Positions 50,503 through 59,295 of a stretch of 64,000 nt of DNA are shown here, in pieces. Both the position numbers and the translations under genes were made by a program. Source of the stretch: JBMONI01 sp049324575 (GTDB lineage: Bacteria; Omnitrophota; Omnitrophia; Omnitrophales; Aquincolibacteriaceae); NCBI GenBank assembly GCA_049324575.1, contig JBMONI010000009.1, positions 1 through 64,000 on the forward strand, written 5' to 3'. How positions within the stretch are numbered: position 1 is the stretch's first letter; the number at the start of each line of letters is the position of its first letter. The notes beneath the pieces were generated by a model. The model was not told the origin of the DNA and did no database searches. It saw only the letters and a program-made list of their open reading frames with translations.

Positions 50503-51530
50503 TAAGAGATCTCGCGTAACGCGACGTCCTTCGCGCTCATGCCATATTGTTTCAAAAGTTCCCCGAAGGCACGGGCTGAAAGATGCCGGCGACCTTGGAT
50601 CCTAAAACGTTCGGCGAGCAACCTCGGAAGATGCCAAAGTGTCGAGCCGTAAACACGCAGGGCAATCCCCAAAAGGCTAAGCAATGATATTTTCTGAACA
50701 TATCGGGAAGCGGGACCTATGCGGTGGCAGATCCCATAAAAATGATAGGCATAGCGCATGAACGTATAGAAAGGCGCGGCAAGCAGATACCGGAAGGGAA
50801 AGCACTTGATCAAAACCCACAATCGGTTCCGTTCGACCAAGAACGCTTTGAAGGGCGACAAGAGACCGAAAGAGGCCGAGAGACGATGGTAGGCGATCGC
50901 CGACGGCACATATGCACATTCGTATCCGGCCAAGCGTCCGCGGAATCCGACGTCGATATCGTCCGCGTACGCAAACATCCACCGGTCGAATAAGCCGATC
51001 TCTTCCATCATCGAACGCCGATAAACAGCCGCACAACCATTCGGGCAAAACACATAGAGATCGCGGTCATATTGCCCCTCATCCTTCTCTAACCGGCCCC
51101 GTCCACGGCCCAGCGCATCCGCGCTAATGATATGGCCGGTATTTTCAATGACGTTCCGCGCATCGTAGAAAAAAATCTTCCCTGCCGCCATCCCCACACG
51201 GGGCTCAGAAAAAGCCTTCACCGCCTGGTCCATCCAGTTTGGCTGCAGAGTCGCATCACTATTGACAAGGAGAATGAGTTCTCCGTTCGATGCGCGAATG
51301 CCGACATTGCAGCCCTCGGCAAAACCAAGGTTCTTTCCATTTTCGATCACCGTAACGTGTGCGCCGTATTTTTCCCGGATCATGGCGAGCGAACCATCTG
51401 TCGATCCATTATCGACCACCAGGATCTCCCGCTCCGCATACGTCTGCGCAAGAAGACTATCAAGACACTCGGCGATCACTTCCATGCCATTCCAATTGAG
51501 AACGATCGCGGATATTTTAGGCTTTTCCAT
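50499..51530 (-). CDS. GT2 glycosyltransferase, rhamnosyltransferase-like
   Basis: A 343-residue glycosyltransferase with the opening ISAIVLNWNGMEVIAECLDS, VVDNGSTDGSL and the metal-binding VNSDATLQPN. The central block FCPNGCAAVYRRSMMEEIG with FAYADDIDVGFRGRLAGY is typical of the WbbL/rhamnosyltransferase group. The C-terminus has hydrophobic segments (FRYLLAAPFYTFMRYAYHFY), perhaps for membrane contact. It is the first of a coupled run with gspK and ctpA. It probably builds part of a surface polysaccharide, but the donor sugar is not defined. Confidence 0.9.
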   Translation of the reverse strand: MEKPKISAIVLNWNGMEVIAECLDSLLAQTYAEREILVVDNGSTDGSLAMIREKYGAHVTVIENGKNLGFAEGCNVGIRASNGELILLVNSDATLQPNWMDQAVKAFSEPRVGMAAGKIFFYDARNVIENTGHIISADALGRGRGRLEKDEGQYDRDLYVFCPNGCAAVYRRSMMEEIGLFDRWMFAYADDIDVGFRGRLAGYECAYVPSAIAYHRLSASFGLLSPFKAFLVERNRLWVLIKCFPFRYLLAAPFYTFMRYAYHFYGICHRIGPASRYVQKISLLSLLGIALRVYGSTLWHLPRLLAERFRIQGRRHLSARAFGELLKQYGMSAKDVALREISY

Positions 51531-51540
51531 CTAAGCAGTC

Positions 51541-51924
51541 CTAAGCTTTGGGTTTAGGCGCAGGGCCTGATTGGGCCGGCTTTTTTTTATCTTCTTCCAG
51601 GGTCACTTTGATCGCTTCGATACCTTTCGCAAGGTCCTGAACGTCTTTTCGAAGATCACGGATCTCCTCCGACATAGTGTCCAGATTGCGTTTCAGATAA
51701 ATATCAAGCCCCTCCGGCTGATAAACCCCGCCGATATTTTCCACTCGCCGATCGGATGCCACATTAAAAAAAACCCCCTTGGTTTTGACCCCTACCAATT
51801 CTGTTTTCTCATCCTCGGCCGACCACAGCGGCCCAGGGACACCTATCCCGAGACTCCCGATAACCCCGAGAATCTGGATTTTTTTAAAAAGTCCTACCCT
51901 GAATTTCATACCTTTTATTTTCAT
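51541..51924 (-). CDS. Small exported coiled-coil protein, function unknown
   Basis: 127 residues. The N-terminal region (MKFRVGLFKKIQILGVIGSL) looks like a signal peptide ending near LWSA. A middle beta-like part (ELVGVKTKGVFFNVASDRRV, then VYQPEGLDIYLKRNLD) follows, then a short predicted coiled coil (EEIRDLRKDVQDLAKGIEAI). The end is Lys/Pro-rich (KKKPAQSGPAPKPKA). No family is known. It lies 10 bases upstream of the GT2 gene and may belong to its operon. The start could be 51924 or the ATG at 51909. Confidence 0.65.
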   Translation of the reverse strand: MKIKGMKFRVGLFKKIQILGVIGSLGIGVPGPLWSAEDEKTELVGVKTKGVFFNVASDRRVENIGGVYQPEGLDIYLKRNLDTMSEEIRDLRKDVQDLAKGIEAIKVTLEEDKKKPAQSGPAPKPKA

Positions 51925-52076
51925 TTCTATCTATAATGGTCGCGAATAGTTGGGTTTGATTGAATTATCGACTTTAAGGACAGTAACCTTTCGGGAAAGT
52001 ATCGCTTTTAATCCGCCCTGCTTCCACTACGGGAGTGGTGCTTGCGGAAATGCGACTCCTGGACCGGGAAACGCTC

Positions 52077-52499
52077 ATGCTGACCAAGCCCCTAAATGGC
52101 CTTTTGTACTTGGCTTTGTTAATTACAAGTATCTTGCTTTATCGTCCCGTGACAGAACGGCCCATTCCACAAATCCTTCATAGTTTAGCAGAAGGCGGTT
52201 ATGAAGGATATAAGCTTCCCGGCAGCGACCTCGCTGCCCTCAAAAAATGGCTTCCTCCTTCGGGGGCTTTGTCTTTTCTACTCGACCGTCCTTATAAAGA
52301 GGATGTGGAAGATTCTAAGCGGTATCAAGATGCCCAGAACTACCTAGCCCCCTTGATCCTGAACCCAAGGCCTGAGGAGCCGATCGGAATCTTGTATTGT
52401 TCTTCGAACACCGCAGCGGCAAAACGGCTGCGCTCACTCAATTACAAAATGGTTTTTCCAATCGGCCCGGGGAAGGGAATCCTTTTGAGGAAAAAATGA
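52077..52499 (+). CDS. Small membrane-anchored protein coupled to a membrane glycosyltransferase
   Basis: About 140 residues from the ATG at 52077, which opens with a membrane helix (MLTKPLNGLLYLALLITSIL). Starts at 52050 (ATG) or 52035 (GTG) are also possible. The rest is a soluble part with conserved-looking blocks (GGYEGYKLPGSDLAALKKWL, YKEDVEDSKRYQDAQNYLA), likely extracytoplasmic. No family is recognised. The stop overlaps the start of the next gene (ATGA), which suggests the two work together, perhaps as a glycosyltransferase and its helper. Confidence 0.6.
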   Translation: MLTKPLNGLLYLALLITSILLYRPVTERPIPQILHSLAEGGYEGYKLPGSDLAALKKWLPPSGALSFLLDRPYKEDVEDSKRYQDAQNYLAPLILNPRPEEPIGILYCSSNTAAAKRLRSLNYKMVFPIGPGKGILLRKK

Positions 52500-53956
52500 G
52501 GCTTCTTCTTCCGTTGATTCTTCCCGGACTGCTCGGCTTCTTCACAAGCAGGCTTTTGCTTCGGCAATCGTCCCTGCCCCATCGCAGATTTTTGGCAACT
52601 GCACTCGCACTTCCGTTAGGGCTAGGGCTTTGTTCGCTCCTCCTTTTTTTCTCTTATGTTTTTTGTAACCCTTTTGCGAAAACAGCTTCTGTGATTTGGA
52701 CCGTCTTAGGGGTTTTAGCAACAGGCGGTCTCTTTTTAAAAACGGTTCCCCCGATAGACGGTTGGCAGATCTTTCCCGCGAGGTCCCAAGAAAAGTTGGG
52801 AGAGTTCTTACCGGAAGTTTCTCGTCATCTCCGGTCCGTCAAGAGCATGGTGACTACCCTGCTCTTCCTCGGATTTCTGTTTCTCTGCTGGCACTATTTA
52901 GAATATTTCCTCGGCAAGATCAGTTGGAATATCTTCGGCGGATGGGATGCGAGGTATTTTTGGAATCTGAAAGCAAAGTTCTTATTCCGGGATCCGGCTT
53001 TATGGCGGGGAATGTTCAGTCCTATCCTTGATTGGGCTCACCCGGATTATCCTCTTTTTCTTCCCGGATCGATCGCCTGGGGTTGGAATCTACTCGGGGA
53101 AGAATTCCTGATCTGGCCAGCGGTCGTAGACCTGGTCTTCTTCATTTCGCTCTTGCTTCTTCTCCTCTGGTATGCGGGTTCTTTTCATTCCTGGACCACC
53201 GCATGGATTGCCGGCAGTTTTTTATTGAGTATCCCCAATTATGCCTTTTGGTCTACCACGCAATATGCCGACATTCCCCTCGCTTTTCTATTCACGGCGG
53301 CTGCCCTTTTCGCAAGCCTCGGCCTACGAAGAAACTCCCCTTCCCTTTTCTGGGTTGCAGGGCTTTTTGCCGGCCTCAGCGCTTGGATGAAAAATGAAGG
53401 TCTGTTTTTTATCGGCTGGCTCGGCTTTTTGATCGTATTGCATCGTCTCATTCATCGAGACGTTGCCTGGAAACATAAACTCTCGACCTTATTTCAATAC
53501 GGGCTGGGAACCCTTCTTGGATTGGCTGCAGTCCTCTATGCTAAATGCTGCCTGGGACTGGCAGGCGGAGAATATTTGGGTTCAGGACGCGGTTTCCAGG
53601 ATTATTGGCAAGCAATATTTTCGAGCTCAGAAAAAACAAAATTCATTGCCCTTTGCTTTTGGGTCTTCAAGATCAGCTTCTCCCAATGGAGCCTTCTTTG
53701 GATTCTTTTCCTGATGAGCCCTATACTGTGGGGCCACCGACTATTCCAGGATTCGCGATGGTTCTTTCCCCTTCTCGTTCTGCTGATCGAGTTCGGCTAC
53801 TTTGTAATCCTCCATGTGGCCCCCAGCGAGATCTCCTTTCAGATCCGCATCTCGCTGCATCGTCTGCTTCTGCATACAGGGGTCCTTGCCCTAATCAGCA
53901 TCGTGGAGCTGGCAGGTCCTCTCGTGCTGCCTTCTTTTCGAAAAACTCGGGATTAA
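52496..53956 (+). CDS. GT39-like polytopic membrane protein
   Basis: A 486-residue membrane protein with about 10-11 hydrophobic helices, resembling the ArnT/PMT group of transferases. The first large extracytoplasmic loop has GGWDARYFWNLKAKFLFRDP, where Asp is at the position of the acidic catalytic residue. The segment DWAHPDYPLFLPGSIAWGWN and SLGLRRNSPSLFWVAGLFAG also fit this group. The ATG at 52496 overlaps the preceding small gene by 4 bases. It converges on the methyltransferase gene by a 4-base overlap. The donor and acceptor are unknown; a function other than glycosyl transfer is possible. Confidence 0.72.
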   Translation: MRLLLPLILPGLLGFFTSRLLLRQSSLPHRRFLATALALPLGLGLCSLLLFFSYVFCNPFAKTASVIWTVLGVLATGGLFLKTVPPIDGWQIFPARSQEKLGEFLPEVSRHLRSVKSMVTTLLFLGFLFLCWHYLEYFLGKISWNIFGGWDARYFWNLKAKFLFRDPALWRGMFSPILDWAHPDYPLFLPGSIAWGWNLLGEEFLIWPAVVDLVFFISLLLLLLWYAGSFHSWTTAWIAGSFLLSIPNYAFWSTTQYADIPLAFLFTAAALFASLGLRRNSPSLFWVAGLFAGLSAWMKNEGLFFIGWLGFLIVLHRLIHRDVAWKHKLSTLFQYGLGTLLGLAAVLYAKCCLGLAGGEYLGSGRGFQDYWQAIFSSSEKTKFIALCFWVFKISFSQWSLLWILFLMSPILWGHRLFQDSRWFFPLLVLLIEFGYFVILHVAPSEISFQIRISLHRLLLHTGVLALISIVELAGPLVLPSFRKTRD

Positions 53957-54612
53957 GCAGAAATTTTCTTACGAAGCACTAGAAGGCAGGAGGACCTTTC
54001 CCAAAAGCTCAAAGGGTGGATCCCCAACACTTCCACACGTGTGTTTTTTTCAAGGAATCGGCGAAAGGAGGATTTCCGAAGCGGGTATCGGGGACAGCTT
54101 TGAGGCCGTCCTAGCCGATTGAGAAGATACAGAGGAGAAAAAACCTCGAAATGGAAATTGAGCACAAGAAGTTTCCGCGTTACTCGGATCATTTCATCGA
54201 GAACGCGGCGGAGGGTCTCCGGAGGCAAATGACACATAAAACGAAAGCTGACTAGATAATCGAAATGCGCATCCGGAAAATCGATCTTTTCCGCATCGAT
54301 TCGTAAAAATTCCGTGGCGGTCTCTTCCGCAAACCGAGCTCGCGCAATCGCCATCATGGCTTCGGAAATATCACCCCCGGTCACTTGGAGCCCGTGCTTT
54401 TTGAGAATAGGAACCATGCGACCGGTCCCGCATGGAAGGTCTAAAACACGACCCGGAGAATCCAGATACTGCCGGAGGATCCGATCGAGCGCTTTACTTT
54501 CCTGACGATAAGCCTGTCGACCAATCCAGCTTCGGGTCCTTTCGTCATCATAAGCCCCGGCCACCGAAGTCTTTTGATAATGTTCGCGAGCTCGGTAAGA
54601 CGGAAAACTCAT
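53953..54612 (-). CDS. Class I SAM-dependent methyltransferase
   Basis: 219 residues. Motif I is VLDLPCGTGRMVPILKKHG, followed by TGGDISEAMMAIARARF and a post-motif FDYLVSFRFMCHLPPETLRR. This is the small-molecule Methyltransf_11/25 group. The start at 54612 is inferred from the ATGA overlap with the HprK-like gene; the frame is open to 54693. Neighbouring glycosyltransferase genes suggest it may methylate a sugar or lipid. No specific substrate is visible. Confidence 0.8.
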   Translation of the reverse strand: MSFPSYRAREHYQKTSVAGAYDDERTRSWIGRQAYRQESKALDRILRQYLDSPGRVLDLPCGTGRMVPILKKHGLQVTGGDISEAMMAIARARFAEETATEFLRIDAEKIDFPDAHFDYLVSFRFMCHLPPETLRRVLDEMIRVTRKLLVLNFHFEVFSPLYLLNRLGRPQSCPRYPLRKSSFRRFLEKNTRVEVLGIHPLSFWERSSCLLVLRKKISA

Positions 54613-55583
54613 AGGCCCGGACCTGTTGATCGTTCCGCTGCCTCCCAAAGGTCCTTCAGGCTTGCGTGGCGCCCCGCCGTAAGGATCCGGCACCGTTTGA
54701 GGAAAGTACCGGCATAGACCTCGGCCGCTTCAGCGTCCTGATGGGTAAAAAAAATATCCCGGTAAATCCGACGATAACGGGATTCGTAAGAGCGCCATGC
54801 TTTCAGGATCGCAGCATTATCAGGTATCCCCGTACGCTCTTGCGAACGATTGAGATAGAGCAAACAAGTCTCCCCCGCCGAGGTCGAAGGCGGCGGCTGA
54901 AGGCCAAGCTCGCGCGGTTTCACGGCGATATTAAGAGAGATCCGGCGCAAAGTCATCTTCGAAAGCCAATGGAAGAGGCGCAGTTTCTGCCTCTTGCCAA
55001 GCGAAAGTTTCTTCCAGAAAGAAGTTCCCGCCACCGTTTTATAACGCAACTCAAGAGCCGGGAACATCGGCTCAATCCGTTCACCCTCCAAGTGTATGAT
55101 CTCGCTGTCCCCGATCAGGGAGGCTCCGCGTTCAAGAGCGCGAAGAAGCAAGCGGGTCTTCCCAGTCCCCGGATCCCCCGCCAATACCAAACGTCGCTGT
55201 TGGATCTGGAAAGCCGCTCCCAGAAAGACGAATCCCTGCTTTCGAAGCAGGATCTTCTTGAGTAAAGGGATCAGCACAAAGCGCGAAAGCATAAAGGGGA
55301 CAAAGGCCGGAGCATAAAACTCGATATCATATTCACAAGCCTCCGTAATAGGAAGGATTCCGACCGCCCAGGGGATCCCCTTGTAATTCCCTCGGTGCCG
55401 GGAACGCCCGGCTGCCTGCATGTGTTTAGAAGAGGAATAGACCCGAATCCGAAAATCGACTCGAGGAATGATGGGATCTCGAATATGCGAAAAGTTCTCG
55501 AAATGGGTAAAATCGCCGTCCAGCGGCATGAAGGCACCGACGATATCCCCTCCGAACCGACAATAGGCCCATGGATTTGGCAT
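54609..55583 (-). CDS. HPr-kinase-like P-loop protein
   Basis: 324 residues. A P-loop GDPGTGKTRLLLRAL lies at 136-150, followed by LIGDSEIIHLEGERIEPMFP, the layout of the HPr kinase/phosphorylase C-terminal fold. The N-terminal part (about 1-125) is unlike HprK and has no family I recognise. Proteins of this group are also found in polysaccharide and peptide-modification clusters, where they do not act on HPr. Strong SD GAGG precedes the ATG. It is coupled to the methyltransferase by ATGA. The substrate is unknown; I infer a kinase rather than prove one. Confidence 0.68.
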   Translation of the reverse strand: MPNPWAYCRFGGDIVGAFMPLDGDFTHFENFSHIRDPIIPRVDFRIRVYSSSKHMQAAGRSRHRGNYKGIPWAVGILPITEACEYDIEFYAPAFVPFMLSRFVLIPLLKKILLRKQGFVFLGAAFQIQQRRLVLAGDPGTGKTRLLLRALERGASLIGDSEIIHLEGERIEPMFPALELRYKTVAGTSFWKKLSLGKRQKLRLFHWLSKMTLRRISLNIAVKPRELGLQPPPSTSAGETCLLYLNRSQERTGIPDNAAILKAWRSYESRYRRIYRDIFFTHQDAEAAEVYAGTFLKRCRILTAGRHASLKDLWEAAERSTGPGL

Positions 55584-55777
55584 AAAGAACCTCAGATATG
55601 CATATCCGTTCTTGAAAAAGCATATCGGAAAATCGGGAAAAAATCGATAGTTGTTTGTATCCTAACTGCCGGCCCTCTGAAAGACCCGGGCCATAAAAAA
55701 AGAACTTTTATTGACAAGATTGGAGAGAACCGTTGTGTCGGTAGGGCAGAAGGTGATAACTGACAAGCCGGACTATC

Positions 55778-56119
55778 TCAGGCAGCGAACCCGTGTGACC
55801 AGCGCTTGCTTTCCTGAAGCCGATGGAATCGTCCTTCGGTTACTTGGAAGCGGTTCCATCGTCTTTGCAAAGACCGCAAATCCATTTTAAGCTTCCGGAT
55901 CTTATCGCGCAGCTGCGTCACTTCGGCCTCAGTGAACATACGGTCTTGAGTGAATTCTTCCGTCACCATTTTCTCAAGAGCCCCCACCTGGCGAGCAATA
56001 ATCTTTTTGATTTCTTGCGTATTGGGGGAATTGAAAAAATTGACTTCTTGTTCCAAAACCCGGTACTCGAAAAAGAGCCTGTCGACAAACGGCTTCAAGA
56101 TCTGGTTCGTAATGGTCAT
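55778..56119 (-). CDS. Small helical protein, function unknown
   Basis: 113 residues from the ATG at 56119 (AAGGAG lies upstream at good spacing; a GTG precedes it). It is mostly charged helix (NTQEIKKIIARQVGALEKMV, LRDKIRKLKMDLRSLQRRW) and likely forms a coiled coil. No signal peptide, membrane segment or family motif is seen. It stands alone between the HprK-like gene and the sensor kinase, with AT-rich gaps of 194 and 121 bases around it. I cannot assign a role. Confidence 0.65.
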   Translation of the reverse strand: MTITNQILKPFVDRLFFEYRVLEQEVNFFNSPNTQEIKKIIARQVGALEKMVTEEFTQDRMFTEAEVTQLRDKIRKLKMDLRSLQRRWNRFQVTEGRFHRLQESKRWSHGFAA

Positions 56120-56240
56120 CACAGTCTCCTTGCTCGCTTACTTAATGTTTCGGAAAAAGACCCCAGGAACTTAAGCCATAAACAGCATACTCCTTTTGAG
56201 ATTAAAAGCGCATTAAAATTAAATTAAAATTATTTAATCC

Positions 56241-57719
56241 TTAATACAGAGGAAGGCGGACAAGAACGGTCGTCCCCTGCCCCGGGGACGAATCCAGGCT
56301 GATCTGGGCGGAATGAGCTTCGGCAATCGCTTTGACAATGCTAAGCCCAAGCCCTGCCCCTTCCCTGGATCTAGCTTGATCGGTCCGAAAAAAGCGCATG
56401 AAAACCTTATCCCGAAGCTCTGGATCGATCCCGATCCCATCGTCGACGACCTTGACGATCGCTTCAGTCGCAGTCACGGCCAGATCCACCACAATATGGC
56501 CTTGTGCTTCAGTGAATTTGATCGCATTATCGATTAAATTACTAAAAAGCCTTTTCAGGTAAAGAGGATCCGCCATCACCACGGCTTCATGGTCCGCCAC
56601 CAGTTGGAGCAGAAGTTTTCTTTCGACCGCCCGGTCCCTGAAAAGATCGACCACTTGCTGAAGCAGCTCCTGAAGAGAAACCCGCACGAAGTCCATCTTT
56701 AACGCGCGGGCATCACTGCGGACTAACAAATTTAGATCCCCCACTAAACGGATCATCTCATTGATCTCCCCGTCGATCACCCGCAAGGTCTCTTTCAGAG
56801 AGGCTTCAGAGCGCGATTTCCGCAATGCGAGATCAATCTCTCCCCGAATAATCGCAAGAGGTGTTTTAAGCTCATGCGATACATTTGAGCTGAACTCTTT
56901 GATCGTCCGGTTCGAGATCTCGATGCGCTCGATCATCTGATTCAGGGTTTCGGCTAGACGATCGAGTTCATCACGAGCTTCGCTGCGGGGAAGCCGCCGG
57001 TCCATTTGATCGGCGCTGATCTCCTTTGCCCGTTGGACCATATCGTTCACGGGCGCAAAAGACCGTTCCACCAAAAACCAGCTCACCATACAGGCCAGAA
57101 GAATAAGACCGGGCACCGAGATCAGGATGATCCAGAATAACTGTGCAAGGGTTTTTTCCTGCTCCTCAGTTGATTTAGCTGCCTGCATAATAAAAAGCGG
57201 CCGAGTTTCGAGACGGAACAGATGATAATAAAGACGGATCGGCTTTCCTTGAAAATGGATCGTTTGGAACGATCGTCCCGTTTCCATAAAAACCGAATCT
57301 CTCTCATAGTGAGGGAAAATAATGTCGTTTTGCCAGTTCTTCAGGTTGGCAAGCAATGGCTGATCATCGAAAGCAAGGAAGCGGATCATAAAACCACTCC
57401 GGCGGACCTGTTGATACTCGGTCTCCCAGCGAACAACCGCCCGAACAAGCAAGGCCCGAATATCCTCGGGATATTCTTTCTCGTTCAGGGTCAGATGGGT
57501 CAGCGCTTTGAGTTCGCGATCCCCGAAATTTGTCTGAAAAATATCCGTCAAACTTGATTCAAAAGAGGCAATCTGCGAAGCCAGTTCCCGGTCCGTACCA
57601 ATGCGGAGCATCGCCGAGAACTGCGCATACATGAACCACGTGACCCCCAGAAGGATCACGGTGAGGAAAAAAGCATACCAAAAGGTCAAACGAAATTTAA
57701 CCGATCGAAAAAGCTTCAT
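56241..57719 (-). CDS. Sensor histidine kinase, heavy-metal type
   Basis: A 492-residue membrane kinase. Membrane helices are near 9-30 and 190-212, with a periplasmic sensor domain between. HAMP follows (ERSFAPVNDMVQRAKEIS), then HisKA with the phospho-His in SSNVSHELKTPLAIIRGE, and the ATPase domain with DNAIKFT, DDGIGID and FRTDQARSREGAGLGLSIV. The pattern fits the CusS-like heavy-metal sensor family. It is ATGA-coupled to its response regulator, and a CDF metal transporter precedes them, so sensing metal ions in the periplasm is likely. The exact metal is not known. Confidence 0.92.
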   Translation of the reverse strand: MKLFRSVKFRLTFWYAFFLTVILLGVTWFMYAQFSAMLRIGTDRELASQIASFESSLTDIFQTNFGDRELKALTHLTLNEKEYPEDIRALLVRAVVRWETEYQQVRRSGFMIRFLAFDDQPLLANLKNWQNDIIFPHYERDSVFMETGRSFQTIHFQGKPIRLYYHLFRLETRPLFIMQAAKSTEEQEKTLAQLFWIILISVPGLILLACMVSWFLVERSFAPVNDMVQRAKEISADQMDRRLPRSEARDELDRLAETLNQMIERIEISNRTIKEFSSNVSHELKTPLAIIRGEIDLALRKSRSEASLKETLRVIDGEINEMIRLVGDLNLLVRSDARALKMDFVRVSLQELLQQVVDLFRDRAVERKLLLQLVADHEAVVMADPLYLKRLFSNLIDNAIKFTEAQGHIVVDLAVTATEAIVKVVDDGIGIDPELRDKVFMRFFRTDQARSREGAGLGLSIVKAIAEAHSAQISLDSSPGQGTTVLVRLPLY

Positions 57720-58390
57720 GAGTCCGTGATGCGATAGCCGGCTCCGCGAATGGTTTCAATGCGGCTCGCCGCGCGTCCTTCATCGATTTTTTTCCTGAGG
57801 AAGTTGATATACACGTCGATTGTATTACTCATCGGATCAAAATGAAGGTCCCATACATGCTCGGCGATCTGAGAACGGCTCACGACCTCCCCCTTGCGGC
57901 GAATCAAAAATTCAAGCAATGCAAATTCTTTTTGCGAAAGGGAAATTTCTTTTCCATCAAGCAAGACTTTTCGCGTAATTAAGTCCATGCGCAAACCCCC
58001 GCACTGAAGGACAGTCTCTTCTTTGACATCCTTTGGACGTCTTAGCAATGCACGAATCCGGGCAAGCAGCTCGTCAAAATGGAAAGGTTTTGTAATGTAA
58101 TCATCCGCGCCTTCGTCAAGCCCTTTGATCTTATCTTCTACAGTATCCTTCGCCGTCACCATAAGAAGAGGCGTTTTATATCCTGCCCCACGGACCTTCT
58201 TGCAAATATCAAGCCCGTTCATCTTCGGAAGCATCCAATCGAGAATGATCAGATCATAATCATTCGATCCGATATAATCCCAAGCGGCCTCCCCATCCGA
58301 CGCAATATCAACAGCATAACCCTCTTCCCGAAGTCCGCGGAAGATGAAACTGGCCATTTTTTGTTCATCTTCGACTAATAGGATCCTCAT
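57716..58390 (-). CDS. OmpR-family response regulator
   Basis: A 224-residue transcription regulator. The receiver domain has the phospho-Asp in LIILDWMLPKMNG and Lys in DDYITKPFHF. The C-terminal winged helix has SLSQKEFALLEFLIRRKGE and DVYINFLRKKIDEG with GAGYRI. The ATG at 58390 has GAGGGGA upstream and is chosen over an upstream start. It lies 7 bases after the CDF gene and is coupled by ATGA to the sensor kinase. It likely controls metal-resistance genes such as that transporter. Confidence 0.95.
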   Translation of the reverse strand: MRILLVEDEQKMASFIFRGLREEGYAVDIASDGEAAWDYIGSNDYDLIILDWMLPKMNGLDICKKVRGAGYKTPLLMVTAKDTVEDKIKGLDEGADDYITKPFHFDELLARIRALLRRPKDVKEETVLQCGGLRMDLITRKVLLDGKEISLSQKEFALLEFLIRRKGEVVSRSQIAEHVWDLHFDPMSNTIDVYINFLRKKIDEGRAASRIETIRGAGYRITDS

Positions 58391-58397
58391 GTTCCCC

Positions 58398-59294
58398 TCA
58401 CTTCCAAGGCCGGTCGTCTTCCGGATCACAATGCGCGGTTACATCAGCTTTGGGATATTCTTTTTGGATCGCCTTGATAATTTCCTCCGTAAGACTATGC
58501 GCATTCTCAAAATTCTTCTCCCCGGTGATCTCGACATGGAAATCAACGAAGATCCGTTCGCCCACCTTTCGGGTCCGGAACTGGTGGATGCCGGTCACCG
58601 CCGGATGATAATTCAAAATAATCTTTTTCATATCGTGGATAGCCGACCGCGGAAGGCTTCGATCGGTCAATTCGTCGGCAGATTCCTTAAAAATACGAGC
58701 GGCCGTAATAAGAATATAGCCGACGAGCACGAGGGATATCAACAGATCCCATACCGCCGAGCGGGTCCAGACACTTAACAGCAGGGCCAGGATCGCACCG
58801 CCATTGGTCAGAATATCGGTTGCGTAATGGAGTTTTTCGGTTTCGAACAAAAGCGCTTTCTTTTTTTTGAGAGCTTGTTGCATTACATAAACAATGACCA
58901 TGCTAACCCCCAGCGAGACTACCATCGTGCCGATCCCGAGCGGAAGATACCGAAGTTCGGATCCTGAAACTAACCGCCGAATCGCTTCAATGATCATGTA
59001 AATTGCGCTTAGAGCAATGAACTGGCTTTGTAAAAGCGCCGCAAGACTTTCGATCTTCCCATGCCCATAGGCATGATCTGCATCAGGGGGTTTGATCGAC
59101 TGCCGCATAGCGAACCAATTGACCAGAGAAGACCCCACATCCAGCAAAGAGTCGAGTCCTGAGGCCATGATCACCAAGGATCCCGTCAAGAAAGCGATCG
59201 CGAACTTAAGGAGCGCAAGAGCAAAAGCGAAGAAAATAGAAATCTTAAAATTACCGAGTCCGGAATCGGTTATTGTGTGGGCGCCCGAAACCAT
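58398..59294 (-). CDS. Cation diffusion facilitator (CDF) transporter
   Basis: A 298-residue inner-membrane metal/proton antiporter. About six membrane helices are seen. Metal-site motifs are GLDSLLDVGSS in helix 2 and HAYGHGKIES, with TDILTNGG in helix 5. The C-terminal cytoplasmic domain begins near residue 205 (HPAVTGIHQFRTRKVGERIF) and has the ferredoxin-like fold. These resemble FieF-type iron or zinc exporters. It heads a three-gene unit with the response regulator and sensor kinase. It follows pcm by one base. Confidence 0.92.
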   Translation of the reverse strand: MVSGAHTITDSGLGNFKISIFFAFALALLKFAIAFLTGSLVIMASGLDSLLDVGSSLVNWFAMRQSIKPPDADHAYGHGKIESLAALLQSQFIALSAIYMIIEAIRRLVSGSELRYLPLGIGTMVVSLGVSMVIVYVMQQALKKKKALLFETEKLHYATDILTNGGAILALLLSVWTRSAVWDLLISLVLVGYILITAARIFKESADELTDRSLPRSAIHDMKKIILNYHPAVTGIHQFRTRKVGERIFVDFHVEITGEKNFENAHSLTEEIIKAIQKEYPKADVTAHCDPEDDRPWK

Positions 59295-59295
59295 G

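Noticed and set aside
55640..55705. GGCCC/GGGCC hairpin as a terminator
   Set aside because: No T-run follows on either strand in the right orientation, and the loop is long.
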